64,000 nucleotides of DNA from MGBC163016 sp910588905 (GCA_948616985.1 CAPGDO010000010.1:16711-80710); one strand, 5' to 3'; shown: positions 53,479-63,052, counted from the first letter of the stretch. Translations and numbers: made by a program. Notes: generated by a model not told the origin, from the sequence alone.

Positions 53479-54039
53479 TTAGATATCTTTTTTCGCCAGC
53501 TCATCTTCAAAAAGAGCGAGCCACGGAAATACTTCGTTCTTCAAAATCATATAGATCTTCGATATTTGCTTCTCGGTCGGTTCGCTTCTTTTATTGAACA
53601 TCCTAATCATAAAGTCGCAATCGTTCGCTCCATCGAAACCGTTGTACTGATTGTCTGGGAAAGCGCCTCTTTCGTAGAGGAAGGCAAACAAGCGTCTTGA
53701 GAAATATTTGGAATCAAGGCGTTTCAAGCTATTGGGGCCTTCGCTACGAAGCGCCTCAAGAAGCTTGATTGCTTCGTCCCACACCTTCACCTCATTCTTA
53801 AGCTCTTTATTACCAAACTTGAGAATACAATGTGAACCTATAGGGCTGAGTAAATTGCCATTGATTTCATTTTCAATTGTGTATTCGTACCGAATTCCCT
53901 CATGACCACACAAGCACGTTTCGCCACAATTATGATTGTCGTAGCAACTGACTATATGCCATTCTTCCACCGCCTCTTCCCAAACATCAGATACTGATTT
54001 GCCAAGAAGAATTCCGGTGAGTTCATACGCGCTTGACAT
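53479..54039 (-). CDS. Hypothetical protein with Cys/His metal-site motif
   Basis: A 186-residue soluble protein (MSSAYELTGILLGKSVSDVW). A cluster CYDNHNCGETCLCGHEG at residues ~32-48, then IGSHCILKFGN, suggests zinc binding. FDGANDCDFMIRMFNKRSEP and EKQISKIYMILKNEV follow. I recall similar proteins in phages and mobile elements without known function. It lies upstream of gene-free DNA and downstream of the reverse transcriptase on the same strand. Confidence 0.55.
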   Translation of the reverse strand: MSSAYELTGILLGKSVSDVWEEAVEEWHIVSCYDNHNCGETCLCGHEGIRYEYTIENEINGNLLSPIGSHCILKFGNKELKNEVKVWDEAIKLLEALRSEGPNSLKRLDSKYFSRRLFAFLYERGAFPDNQYNGFDGANDCDFMIRMFNKRSEPTEKQISKIYMILKNEVFPWLALFEDELAKKDI

Positions 54040-54788
54040 TGCCCCACTCTTTCCCCATCATAGCTGCTCTTCTCTAATAAGGAGCTGCTCCTGAGATTTT
54101 AGCTCTCCGATTATTTCTCTTGGCTCTGATCATCCTGCAAATTACCTCTTACTTCTATCCCATTGAGAGAATAATTATCAGAGCTGTTCATCCTGTCCTG
54201 AGATTGTCGACGAAACCGGATTGGTTTTTGATGCATGGGCAGAGGACGCTGCATTATCCAGGATGCGAAATGGTCGTCTGAAAAGATCGCAACTAACAAG
54301 TACGCGCTAGATATCCTCACCCATCGCTTAATGGGCAAGTATTTGCATATCCTTCAGAAAATGTATTCGGGACTATATTTAAACTATGATGAACCTACCC
54401 GTCTCTAATCCTAGCTAGTTAAATTTTTTATAGGAGATGCGAGCTTCTTTGTCAAAAAGAGAGTCTCTTGTTTGCTTCATTTGCTTTATTCACAGGAATC
54501 TAGGAGCGGCTGAGCTTCCTAGCATAAAAATCGATTGGCTCATCAATGAGTATTTTGTAAACATTGTCCGAAGCGCAGAAGGGGCTCGACCGCCAAATGC
54601 AAAATAACACTTTACATATGATTAAATGGCACAGATTAAAATTGGGCAGGTTCAGCACCTAATCGGAATCGTCCTTAATATGACACTGAAAAAATGAGCG
54701 GTGCTACATCCCCTATTCCAGACTAATGATTCATAATCAAGTAGCAGTGAACGATGTTGCATCTCGCGGTTTCGCACCGGAGAGTAAG
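54040..54788. other. Gene-free 749-bp stretch downstream of the reverse transcriptase
   Basis: No convincing gene. It contains an imperfect inverted repeat (about 54098-54117 against 54165-54184, including GCTCTGAT / ATCAGAGC) and long AT-rich tracts near 54360-54440. It could hold the promoter of the 53479-54039 gene or an RNA linked to the reverse transcriptase; nothing decides. Confidence 0.4.
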
Positions 54789-56372
54789 TTACATTTTTTT
54801 CTTCTTTATAAACAGGTCATCATGATGAATCGCAAGATTTTTCAGGTAAGCATTCGCTTCGGCTGTTGGCAGGCCTTTGAATACAACTCTAGCAAGCGCT
54901 CTAAGTTCATTTAAATCCGTTACTCGACCTCCGTCTCTTAAATCAAGGGTTTCAAGTCTTGTAGTTTTCCCCGCTACCCGCTCTAAGAAAACACGCCCGA
55001 GATAATCACCAGAATCGGATCTGAGGCCCAAATATGCTTGGACGATCATACTGGGTCGCTCGAAAGGCGCCGAGGTATATAGCCCGCTTAACGATACACG
55101 AACGAATTCCGGTGTCTCATTTGAAAGGAAAGCGGTTTCAAAGAAGTTGACCGTCTCATTCACCTGCCGCGATGTGAGGGATGCTGAGTTTTTCTTAAGA
55201 TAATCAATAATGTATGGAATAAACTGCGGACATTTCTCTGTCAACTTGATTATGTCTAAAACTCGTTCATACTTACCTTGCACCTCGGTTGCCTTAACAA
55301 TGTCCCTGTATTTTTCGCTATCTAGTACAACCGAATCTACAGCACTTTGAAGTTCATCCTCGATATCAAAAGCATTCAATCTTTCCCATTCAGAGGGTTG
55401 AGGTTTTCGATATTTCGTTGGAATCAGTCCAGAATATCCAGCGATCAAAAGAGGGCGTTTTCTTGTTTTAGCAGGATCAACCTTTTCAAATTCACCGCTG
55501 CTGACATTGGCCTGTTGTTTTGACGTAGAAATGTCCTGAATTCGGGTTTTACCCGAATTCAGAAACAGTCCTTCTCTTCTTAATGCATATACCAATAACT
55601 CCAGATTCCTATTGGCTTCTGTGGCATTAGCTGCGAACAATCTAAAATCGTCTACGTACCTGCAGAAAGAAACCTCATGCTGCAAAAGATAATTATCAAC
55701 TTCAATCAGCTCAGCTTCGGCAAGTATTCTTGATGCATTTGACCCTACCGGGAGTCCGTAGGAATTACGGCTAGACCAGAAAAGAAGAAGCTCGTCGATC
55801 AGCCCCGCTATATCCTTATCAACGCTGTCCAACGAAAGCAAACAGGAATTGAGTCTATGGAGATTAATTCTGTCGTAATAGCTTGCAATATCACACGAAA
55901 CTATAACTTTGCTTTTTGGCAACGCTTTTCTACGACGTACTTCAGCCGAAAATGATTGATACGAGTATCTCGGATCAAAAATCTTTCCATCGTCAGCATA
56001 ATTCAATCTGTATGAATAAACGATTCCTTTACTTTTGCTGATGCGATGCTCTTCAATTCGCTTTGCTATGGTTAGGACAAGGGTAAGATAAATCGCTTCG
56101 TCAACGACATCTATTACTGCACAATCCCTAAAAACAGCTAATGTCTTTTTTGGAACCAAAATATGCTTTATCGGTTTAACCTTAAGCGATCCAAAATCGT
56201 TTTTCAGAATACCATCCAGTACTCTACTCTGAAACTGGCTAGCAAAAACTGAATCACGCATTACATCTATCTCGAAGGGACGAGCAAGAAGTGATACGTC
56301 TGATACTCCCTCATATATAATGTTTCGCATTGCGCGCTTACAAGCAGTTTTCACGACTTCTTTACTCTTCAT
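54789..56372 (-). CDS. Standalone reverse transcriptase, Abi/UG (defence) class
   Basis: A 527-residue protein starting at the ATG ending at 56372 (MKSKEVVKTACKRAMRNIIY). RT motifs in order: IKHILVPKKTLAVFRDCAV (1-2), SCDIASYYDRINLHRLNSCL (A), YGLPVGSNASRILAEAELIE (B), CRYVDDFRLFA (catalytic YVDD, C) and LFLNSGKTRIQ (D). There is no group II intron maturase domain and no thumb X motif. After about residue 310 a helical C-terminal region of ~200 residues follows. This is the layout of Abi-like/unknown-group RTs that act in phage defence. The subgroup cannot be told by eye. Confidence 0.88.
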   Translation of the reverse strand: MKSKEVVKTACKRAMRNIIYEGVSDVSLLARPFEIDVMRDSVFASQFQSRVLDGILKNDFGSLKVKPIKHILVPKKTLAVFRDCAVIDVVDEAIYLTLVLTIAKRIEEHRISKSKGIVYSYRLNYADDGKIFDPRYSYQSFSAEVRRRKALPKSKVIVSCDIASYYDRINLHRLNSCLLSLDSVDKDIAGLIDELLLFWSSRNSYGLPVGSNASRILAEAELIEVDNYLLQHEVSFCRYVDDFRLFAANATEANRNLELLVYALRREGLFLNSGKTRIQDISTSKQQANVSSGEFEKVDPAKTRKRPLLIAGYSGLIPTKYRKPQPSEWERLNAFDIEDELQSAVDSVVLDSEKYRDIVKATEVQGKYERVLDIIKLTEKCPQFIPYIIDYLKKNSASLTSRQVNETVNFFETAFLSNETPEFVRVSLSGLYTSAPFERPSMIVQAYLGLRSDSGDYLGRVFLERVAGKTTRLETLDLRDGGRVTDLNELRALARVVFKGLPTAEANAYLKNLAIHHDDLFIKKKKM

Positions 56373-56898
56373 GATCAACCTACTTAAACATGTTATTCCC
56401 ACTCAACCGCATCAAGCAGCCCTTTTTGTATTATGGGCACTATCATTTCCATCTCGTGCTTCATCGTCCAACTCTTGTGCTCTGGTTTCAGTATCGTTTT
56501 GAACTCACTTCAAAGAAGTCGAGAAGGGCTTAAAGCCTGGAATAAAACCAAGGAGCAGATCCTGGTTCTCTGAACTGAGATTTTATTATATCTGGGAATG
56601 TTTTGAGTTCAGGATTCCGGGTGCGCCGTATTGAACTCTCAGAAATTTACGCGACGGGAATAACTCAGGAATAAAACAGCCCCTAGGAGTAAACTCCTGA
56701 CCAGCAGAAACGCGAAACCCTGAGTTCAAAGTGAGTTCAAATTGAGTTCAGGGAACGTGAGGGCATTCACGAGCAAGCCAGCCGCTGCTAGTCCTGTTGG
56801 CCAGAATGAGATAATTGAAGCCTGATAATCCGAGCAGCTTCTCGCATTAGAAGCAATCGCAAGAGAAGCCGAATACAGCCCCCGGAGGATCAAAAGGC
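56373..56898. other. 526-bp region upstream of the reverse transcriptase, rich in TGAGTTCA repeats
   Basis: Direct TGAGTTCA copies at 56604, 56721, 56732 and 56743 (the last three at 11-bp steps) face inverse TGAACTCA-like copies at 56500, 56571 and 56632. RNA from either strand could fold extensively. A 23-residue ORF (complement 56464-56393, ending in EWE) overlaps the RT leader. Such a region could be the template RNA that some defence RTs use, or an operator array. Confidence 0.5.
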
Positions 56899-57384
56899 AT
56901 GAACCATAGCAACGACCACTACATCACGAACACATTGAGGCGTCGGGGGCGCGTTTGCAATGTTCTCCTCGGGTTGGCCTTTGCGCTTCAGCTATCGTCC
57001 ATTTTCACGTCCCCCGCTGAGGTGCCGCTGCAGTGGGGAGCTGACGGTGATGTTGATGCTTATGGGTCTCCATGGCTGACGCTCATCGTGTGGGCCGTCC
57101 TTGCCGCTGTCGTCGCTTTGTGCAGGCTCGTCGTTGCAAATGTTGACGTGCGGTACTGGAACAAGCCGCCTAAAGTACAACCGTCTGAATTGGACGATTG
57201 GTATGCCTACAGCATGAGTGTCACGTACAACGTGTGCTTGATGATTTCCGTTATGGCTCTGGGAGTGGCATTGATCTATATGCTTCGCATCTATTGGCTA
57301 ATGTTTCCCTTCATCGTCATAGCCGCTCTAGCTGTGATCGCGTACAGCGTATATGCAAACTCTAATCGGAGCAAAGACTCCTAG
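56899..57384 (+). CDS. DUF1648-domain membrane protein
   Basis: A 161-residue membrane protein with four hydrophobic segments. VPLQWGADGDVDAYGSPW (residues ~41-58) is the hallmark of the DUF1648 domain (P-x-H/Q-x-(N/G)-x-x-G), as found in SdpI-type immunity proteins. A GGAG precedes the start at 56899. SdpI relatives protect from toxic peptides or act as regulators; this one stands alone, followed by a long hairpin terminator. Confidence 0.75.
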   Translation: MNHSNDHYITNTLRRRGRVCNVLLGLAFALQLSSIFTSPAEVPLQWGADGDVDAYGSPWLTLIVWAVLAAVVALCRLVVANVDVRYWNKPPKVQPSELDDWYAYSMSVTYNVCLMISVMALGVALIYMLRIYWLMFPFIVIAALAVIAYSVYANSNRSKDS

Positions 57385-57393
57385 CCATCAGCA

Positions 57394-57426
57394 AGACCTA
57401 CGTGGACAAATTGTCCACGTAGGTCT
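57394..57426 (+). terminator. Strong hairpin terminator
   Basis: A 14-bp perfect stem (AGACCTACGTGGAC / GTCCACGTAGGTCT, 5-nt loop) 10 bp after the DUF1648 gene. The T-run after it is weak (GTGTTTCTTC), but the stem is the most stable in the region. Confidence 0.65.
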
Positions 57427-57469
57427 GACCTGGTGTTTCTTCTGCAAAACCAAATTGATATTGACTAAG

Positions 57470-57487
57470 TGTATATCATAGTATACA
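57470..57487. promoter_or_regulatory. Operator palindrome overlapping the HigB-like promoter
   Basis: TGTATATCATAGTATACA: perfect 6-bp arms around 6 bp. It overlaps a TTGACT (-35, 57461-57466) and TACAAT (-10, 57484-57489) pair with 17-bp spacing. Transcription would start at about 57496, the toxin ATG, so the mRNA is probably leaderless. Confidence 0.6.
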
Positions 57488-57495
57488 ATCTGTGT

Positions 57496-57795
57496 ATGTT
57501 AGAGATTCTGCAGACAGATGAATTCATCAAATGGATGAAGCGGCTTCGAAATGCCGATGCTAAAGCGCGCATCAACGTGCGAATCCGCAGGATCTCGCTC
57601 ACGGGGAACTTCGGCGATACGAAGCCCGTCGGTGACGGAGTCTACGAGCTGCGCATCGACTACGGACCCGGGTACCGCGTGTACTACTCCCAACACAGAA
57701 GCGAGGTTGTCCTGCTGCTCATCGGCGGGGACAAGTCCTCGCAGCAGAAGGACATCGACAAGGCCAAAAGACTCAATGCGGAATACGAAGGATAG
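57496..57795 (+). CDS. RelE/ParE-superfamily addiction-module toxin (HigB-like)
   Basis: A 99-residue protein (MLEILQTDEFIKWMKRLRNA). RINVRIRRISLTGNFGDTKPVGDGVYELRIDYGPGYRVYYS and LLLIGGDKSSQQKDIDKAKRL are the classic blocks of the 'addiction module killer protein' RelE/HigB group, mRNA-cleaving toxins. No Shine-Dalgarno is visible and the promoter fits a leaderless start. It is followed 9 bp later by the antitoxin gene. Confidence 0.88.
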   Translation: MLEILQTDEFIKWMKRLRNADAKARINVRIRRISLTGNFGDTKPVGDGVYELRIDYGPGYRVYYSQHRSEVVLLLIGGDKSSQQKDIDKAKRLNAEYEG

Positions 57796-57804
57796 AGGAC
57801 GATC

Positions 57805-58086
57805 ATGAAGACGGCTACGAAATGGGATGCCTCCGAATACTTGGAGACCGAAGAGGACATGGCGGCCTACCTGAACGCCGCGCTCGAGGGCGGCGACACC
57901 TCCGTGGTTGCCGCCGCCCTCGGCGATATCGCACGAGCAAAGGGAATGACCCAACTCTCCAAGGAGACCGGTATCACCAGAGACGGACTCTACAAGGCAT
58001 TGTCTCCTACAGGGAACCCATCGTTTGATACGGTGCAAAAAGTCGTTAAAGCGTTTGGGCTTAAGCTTGATGTTGCTACTGCGTGA
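57805..58086 (+). CDS. HTH addiction-module antitoxin (HigA-like)
   Basis: A 93-residue protein. WDASEYLETEEDMAAYLNAAL is the typical start of 'putative addiction module antidote' proteins. An HTH (AKGMTQLSKETGITRDGLYKAL) follows, then GNPSFDTVQKVVKAFGLKLDV. It should bind the toxin and repress the operon at the palindrome 57470-57487. Confidence 0.9.
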   Translation: MKTATKWDASEYLETEEDMAAYLNAALEGGDTSVVAAALGDIARAKGMTQLSKETGITRDGLYKALSPTGNPSFDTVQKVVKAFGLKLDVATA

Positions 58087-58180
58087 ATGTAACAACAACG
58101 CGCAACACTAGCTCTTGGATTTATGTCTCAGACGGGATCCACATATGGAAACAGCTCTTGGAGAAAAGGATTAACTCTGG

Positions 58181-61100
58181 ATGGAAGTAGCCTCGACGCT
58201 TGTCTCACTTGCTAGCAAATTAGGCCTGTCAAGCTTATTGGATAAAATCAAAAGTTGTAAAAAGAACAGGAAGCTACATCAGATTCGAGAAGATTATCTA
58301 ACTAGGTCTACATTTGTATCATTCCAACAAGCGCCTCTTTCAGATTTATTTCAAAATAATGCTTTGTGCGAAGAGCTAATTGCCCATTGCCACAAAGGCG
58401 ACTTAGCAAAATCCGCAGTAGTTAATACTTTTCTTTACTCTTCAAAAGAGGCCCCCTCCGAAGGGCGCTTCTTTGATGCGGAAAAGCTTGTAGGTAATTT
58501 TTTTGATGAAGTGGCTGCCGTAATACTCCAGCCAATTGACAAAAAAGACGAACCCCTTTCTGCAGCGATACAAGAAGGCATCGCCGAAACCAGAGAACTT
58601 CAGTCTGACGTTCAGCAGAGCTATAAACAAATGGAAGCGAAGGTTGATGCTCTAACAGCATCTTTAACAGAGCAACTTGGTTTCTCTTCGCTGACGTTAC
58701 TCATAAATGCAGTAGAAGACGGGTCGGTTTTGTTTGCCGATTTCGAATCTGCAGTTGAGACCGATAAAAGTAATAGTGTTTCAGGCAAATATCTTTCTGT
58801 ATACCTCTCTCTATGTAAAGGTGAAAACCCATGCTTTGATATATCGGACTTCAAGGTCATTGGAACTCCTCTTGCTTCCTCACTGGCTTCGTTGGCAATT
58901 TCGACAGGGCAATTTAACACCGCCGTCTGCGTTCTTGGCCTCTATGACGAAGGAGCCAATTGCGCTAAGGCTGTTGGGGAGATTATTGATAATCCAAATA
59001 TCAATGAAGAAACGAATCGATATGAGATTGCCGCAGATTCCCCTTTCTTGCCTTTTGCATGCGTTTTGAATGCCGAGCTCGCATTCATGAACAAAGCCTA
59101 CGTAATTGCAGACGATCAATTCGCATTGTGCGAAGGGCGACTTAATCCAGTAGCAAAATGTCATAGTGACATTTCACGCATATGCAAAGCAATGCAGTAT
59201 TCATTGACTTCTATTTCTCCTGATGACGTAAGGAACTTTGCCGGGGATTTCCCACTGTGGGGTAGCACATCGCTAAAACATGAATATGGAGAAATCCTTG
59301 AAGTTGCTCTTGATCTGATTGGCGAAACAAGTGCAGCGGAAATCATTTCGTCTCTTCCTGAGGAAGCGCTGCAACACTTGCCAAACGCACAGCTTCAAAC
59401 AGAGATAAGCACATGCGACGATATCGATAGATTGAGACACTTATGCGAAAAGTCGTTGAGAAAGCAGCTTTTCCCTGCATTCTTTACATGCGCAGAAGAA
59501 CTTATATCCAAAGATCCCTCTTGCACGTTGTGGTTAAAACAACTGGTAGAGAAGGAGGCTGAGAATGTTTTGGTCAGCAACTTTCTTTTCTTCCTCTTCT
59601 ATGTCGATAAATTGAACCCATGCGTCTCTTATGAAGAGTACAAGTACTATGAAAGCTGTTACAGAAATGACCCTCGATTTCATCTGCATGCATACAGGCT
59701 GTTTAAGAGCAGCAACCCCGAAGAGGCCTGCAGCCATATCGAAATGGCACTAAGTCTAATGTCCGCAGGGCAGACATTACCGTGCCCAGACTATTCGAGA
59801 GAATGGGTTTGCTATCTTCATGAAAACGAACGTGACTTTCAGGTGATCGACCTAGTCAGACGATTCGCACCCGTAATTCCCGCAAGGGCTTTCAAGTCAA
59901 TCGCATTTGCTATAGAAGAACCGTTAGATAAATCGGTTCTCGCAAGAGAGCTCTTCGAGTTGCTGGAGCAATCGGAGAACGATGATCCGGAGCTGACATG
60001 CTTGCTTGCGCAGTATCATGGATTTGTTGCAAACGATCAGCTTAAAGCGCTCAAGTTCGCAAAGCTATCCTTCAAAAAGCGCCCCTCTCTCGACGCAGCA
60101 CGGTCCCTGGCTTATGCATCACTTGGCTTATCGTTAGACATCCCTGAAGAAGTTGAGCAGTATGCTCTCAATCAAAAGAGCACAGAACTCGACATGCTCA
60201 TCGCCGAGCATTACCGGAGAGAGAAAAAGGACTCAAAAGCAGACTATCTTTTAAAACGAGCTATTTTTGATAATAGACCAGACTCCCACCGCGCAATTGC
60301 CGCATACGGCTGCAGCCATTTGAGCGATGCCGAGAAAGAAAAACCAACTAAGATTGACCACAATACCTGCGCTTGCTTGGAAAACAAAGAATCGGGACAG
60401 CTGGTCGTAGCTTTTCACTCGGAATCTGATTTGATTCCGAGTGAAGGAGTTAATGCTCTCGGGATGCAGAACTACACAACAGCATCTCCCCAATATCTTG
60501 CAATGCGAGATCATGCCGTTGGAGATCGCGTGCAACTTGGCTCAGAGTACTGGGAAGTTGTAGACGTAAACAACGTAGATGACGTCATCGGAAAAAAGAC
60601 CATGGAGATAATCGCAGAAGACCCCTCAACGGTGGTCTTCTCTTCCCCTGATGGAGACATCGAAGATGTGATTCGGCAAATCTCTGAATACATGGAAGAG
60701 CACAAACAGCAGAGCAACGTTTATTCTGACGGCATTCGAGTTAACGATGGCACAGTTGTTTTTCTGGGGATCGAGACAGGGTGTGCGCTCTACCCCATCA
60801 AGCCATTTGAGTTTATCCTAAATGTGCTCAAAGGGGACGATGTCCCCTTTCGGAGAATAGAAATGGGCTTCTCTTCTCCCATGACAGGGAAAGAGACGTT
60901 TCTTCTCTCTTATAATGCCATCGTTCTTCTGGCTGCTCTTGAAGAGCTAGGCGTCGACTGTGACCCAATCATGAGTCGTTGCAGCATTACCACATCAACG
61001 AAAAAACGTCTGCAGCTGGACATTCAAGATTATTCTGATTCGTTATACGGCGCTGGAAAAATGGTTTCAGTCGATGGACGCGCCACTCTATTGCAGTATG

Positions 61101-61522
61101 ACGCTGCAGCCAAGCAAGAACTGAGCGCAATTTGCGCAAATACATTAGGCTTTCTTAACAAATTGAAACAAGTTGAACTTGCTCAGATCGATAAGCTTCC
61201 TTCAAGTTTCCCGTTTCTTGACCAGAATACGCTAGGCGACATGGAAACAGCAAGACAAGGTGGGATGTTTTATGTGACAGAAGATTGTTTTCAGGCGCTT
61301 TTCTCTGATATTTCCGAATCCGCCCCTCAGAGATGCAGTCTGTACAGTCTTCTTATTGCACTCGGAATGAGGGGAGCCGCCCTGTTTGCACTTCCGAAAG
61401 CAATGCACCAGTGGGGAGCCGATCCGTATGTTGATGTCAATGTTGCTAACGTGGTAATTCAGATTCTTGAGTCGTTTACGCAAGGCACCGGAAGCCCCAT
61501 ACCAAATGAACAAGATACGTAA
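58181..61522 (+). CDS. Giant TPR - GreAB-C-like - PIN-like protein, predicted conflict system
   Basis: A 1113-residue protein, AT-rich. Residues ~1-700 are helical repeats of TPR type (many ~34-residue helix pairs, such as DPRFHLHAYRLFKSSNPEEA and HRREKK-like stretches). Residues ~765-800 (AMRDHAVGDRVQLGSEYWEV plus VDVNNVDDVIGKKTMEI) look like a GreA/GreB C-terminal fold. The last ~280 residues (TVVFLGIETGCALYP, FLLSYNAIVLLAALEELGV, GGMFYVTEDCFQALFSDI) could be a PIN nuclease. This order recalls the predicted TPR-GreAB-C-PIN immune system. The match is from memory of the architecture, not a search. Confidence 0.6.
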   Translation: MEVASTLVSLASKLGLSSLLDKIKSCKKNRKLHQIREDYLTRSTFVSFQQAPLSDLFQNNALCEELIAHCHKGDLAKSAVVNTFLYSSKEAPSEGRFFDAEKLVGNFFDEVAAVILQPIDKKDEPLSAAIQEGIAETRELQSDVQQSYKQMEAKVDALTASLTEQLGFSSLTLLINAVEDGSVLFADFESAVETDKSNSVSGKYLSVYLSLCKGENPCFDISDFKVIGTPLASSLASLAISTGQFNTAVCVLGLYDEGANCAKAVGEIIDNPNINEETNRYEIAADSPFLPFACVLNAELAFMNKAYVIADDQFALCEGRLNPVAKCHSDISRICKAMQYSLTSISPDDVRNFAGDFPLWGSTSLKHEYGEILEVALDLIGETSAAEIISSLPEEALQHLPNAQLQTEISTCDDIDRLRHLCEKSLRKQLFPAFFTCAEELISKDPSCTLWLKQLVEKEAENVLVSNFLFFLFYVDKLNPCVSYEEYKYYESCYRNDPRFHLHAYRLFKSSNPEEACSHIEMALSLMSAGQTLPCPDYSREWVCYLHENERDFQVIDLVRRFAPVIPARAFKSIAFAIEEPLDKSVLARELFELLEQSENDDPELTCLLAQYHGFVANDQLKALKFAKLSFKKRPSLDAARSLAYASLGLSLDIPEEVEQYALNQKSTELDMLIAEHYRREKKDSKADYLLKRAIFDNRPDSHRAIAAYGCSHLSDAEKEKPTKIDHNTCACLENKESGQLVVAFHSESDLIPSEGVNALGMQNYTTASPQYLAMRDHAVGDRVQLGSEYWEVVDVNNVDDVIGKKTMEIIAEDPSTVVFSSPDGDIEDVIRQISEYMEEHKQQSNVYSDGIRVNDGTVVFLGIETGCALYPIKPFEFILNVLKGDDVPFRRIEMGFSSPMTGKETFLLSYNAIVLLAALEELGVDCDPIMSRCSITTSTKKRLQLDIQDYSDSLYGAGKMVSVDGRATLLQYDAAAKQELSAICANTLGFLNKLKQVELAQIDKLPSSFPFLDQNTLGDMETARQGGMFYVTEDCFQALFSDISESAPQRCSLYSLLIALGMRGAALFALPKAMHQWGADPYVDVNVANVVIQILESFTQGTGSPIPNEQDT

Positions 61523-61602
61523 CGGTGTCATAAGTCATTCCTTATAGCTTCTTTATAAGTCATCCTTCTCTTCGCACAGTCCGACATGTGAAAGGAGAAG
61601 CC

Positions 61603-62691
61603 ATGACAGCATACAAAGACGAGAAGCGCGGGACCTGGTTCGCGAACTTCAGGTACAAGGACTGGAGGGGCGAACCTCAGCGAAAGGCCAAGCGCGGGTT
61701 CCGCACGCAGCGGGATACGCTACGGTGGGAGCGCGATTTCAAAGACAGGATGGGTGGGGCGGCGTCCATGAGCTTCGATGCCGCCTGCGAGATCTACATG
61801 GCGGACAACGCACCCCGGCTGCGCGACACGACCCTCGCATAGAAGCGCTACTGCATCGAGGGCATACTGAAGCCCTATTTCGGTGACACAATTGTCGGCG
61901 ACATCGATGCGCGGGCGGTGATCGCCTGGGAGAACCAGCTTCTGGAATACCGGACGACCAAGGGAAAGCCCTATTCCGCGACCTATCTGAACACGCTCTG
62001 CAGCCAACTCTCCGCGATTATGAACCACCTCGTGCGCTTCTACGGCCTGCCAAGCAACCCGGTGCGCGCAGCGGGCAAGGTCGGCTCGAAGGAAAGGCGA
62101 GAGATGCAGTTCTGGACCAAGGACGAGTACCTGGGGTTCTCAGACGCCATCGCCGACAAGCCCTATTCCCACCTCGCGTTCGAGATCCTGTTCTGGTGCG
62201 GGCTTCGCGTGGGAGAGATGCTCGCGCTCACGCCAGCCGACATCGACCTCGACATGCCCTGCTTGCACATCAACAAGTCGGTTGCTCGCATGGGCGGCGA
62301 GGATCTGCTCAACCCGCCGAAGACCCCGCAGTCGTTCCGCACGGTCACGATGCCTACCTTCCTCGCGGAGGAGATGGCCGTATATCTGAGGCTGCGCGGT
62401 CCCGTGAACCCTGAGGCGCGCATATTTCCCACCATGACCAAGCACCTCCTGCACCACGAGATGACGCGCGGCGCGAAGAAGGCAGGTGTGAAGCGGATCC
62501 GCATCCACGACCTTCGGCACTCCCATGCGTCAATGCTCGTCGCCATGGGAGCGTCCGTGCCGTCAATCGCCGGTCGCCTGGGGCACTCGGGCGAGACGGT
62601 GACGCACCGCTACATCCACCTCATGCCGGACTCGGAGGCGGCCATCGCCGCGGGCATCAACAGGTTGATGAGCGATGGCGCGCAAGCGTAG
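61603..62691 (+). pseudogene. Tyrosine recombinase (phage/ICE integrase) with one in-frame amber codon
   Basis: The ATG at 61603 follows AAAGGAG (MTAYKDEKRGTWFANFRYKD). The frame is open to 62691 except for TAG at 61840-61842, in the SAM-like N-terminal domain (RDTTLA*KRYCIEGILKPYF). Beyond it the catalytic domain is intact: CGLRVGEMLALT (Arg), IRIHDLRHSHASMLV (His-x-x-Arg), GRLGHSGETVTHRYIHLM (His and nucleophilic Tyr). A single CAG-to-TAG change would explain it. A restart downstream would lack the arm-binding domain. Confidence 0.88.
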
Positions 62692-63052
62692 GGCGAAGCG
62701 CCCTTGCGAGCGAGCGCGATCGGTTACCGCGGCGTTTCGGATGGAACCGACACGCGCTAGGCGTCTGGACGCGCTCGTTTCGCTATCCGGTCTCACGAAG
62801 CAGGAGTACATCGAGTGCAGGCTCCTCGACGAGAGCGTGACTGTCGTCCCCAGCTCGCGCATCGCGAGGTCACTCTCCCAGTGGATGCAGGCCATATACC
62901 GCGAGCTCCTGGCGGCACGAGAAGAGGGACGCATGCTCGATGCCGACCTGGTATGGATCACGCAGGCGGTCATGGAGGAGTACGGAGGACTGGCCGCAAG
63001 CTTACCCGTGACGGATGCCAACGAAGCGATGAAAGCCGTTAAGAGGGACTGA
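62675..63052 (+). CDS. Small basic protein of mobile-element type, MobC/RHH-like
   Basis: A 125-residue basic protein (MARKRRAKRPCERARSVTAA). FRMEPTRARRLDALVSLSGLTKQEYIECRLLD is a ribbon-helix-helix-like stretch of the kind found in MobC or plasmid partition proteins. It overlaps the integrase gene by 17 bp, as is common for helper genes of actinobacterial integrative elements. It could be an excisionase or mobilisation accessory factor; which one is unknown. Confidence 0.65.
   Translation: MARKRRAKRPCERARSVTAAFRMEPTRARRLDALVSLSGLTKQEYIECRLLDESVTVVPSSRIARSLSQWMQAIYRELLAAREEGRMLDADLVWITQAVMEEYGGLAASLPVTDANEAMKAVKRD

Noticed and set aside
57394..57426. Inverted repeat as an insertion-sequence end or operator
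   Set aside because: It is a single perfect hairpin right after a stop codon, with no second copy and no transposase nearby; a terminator explains it better.
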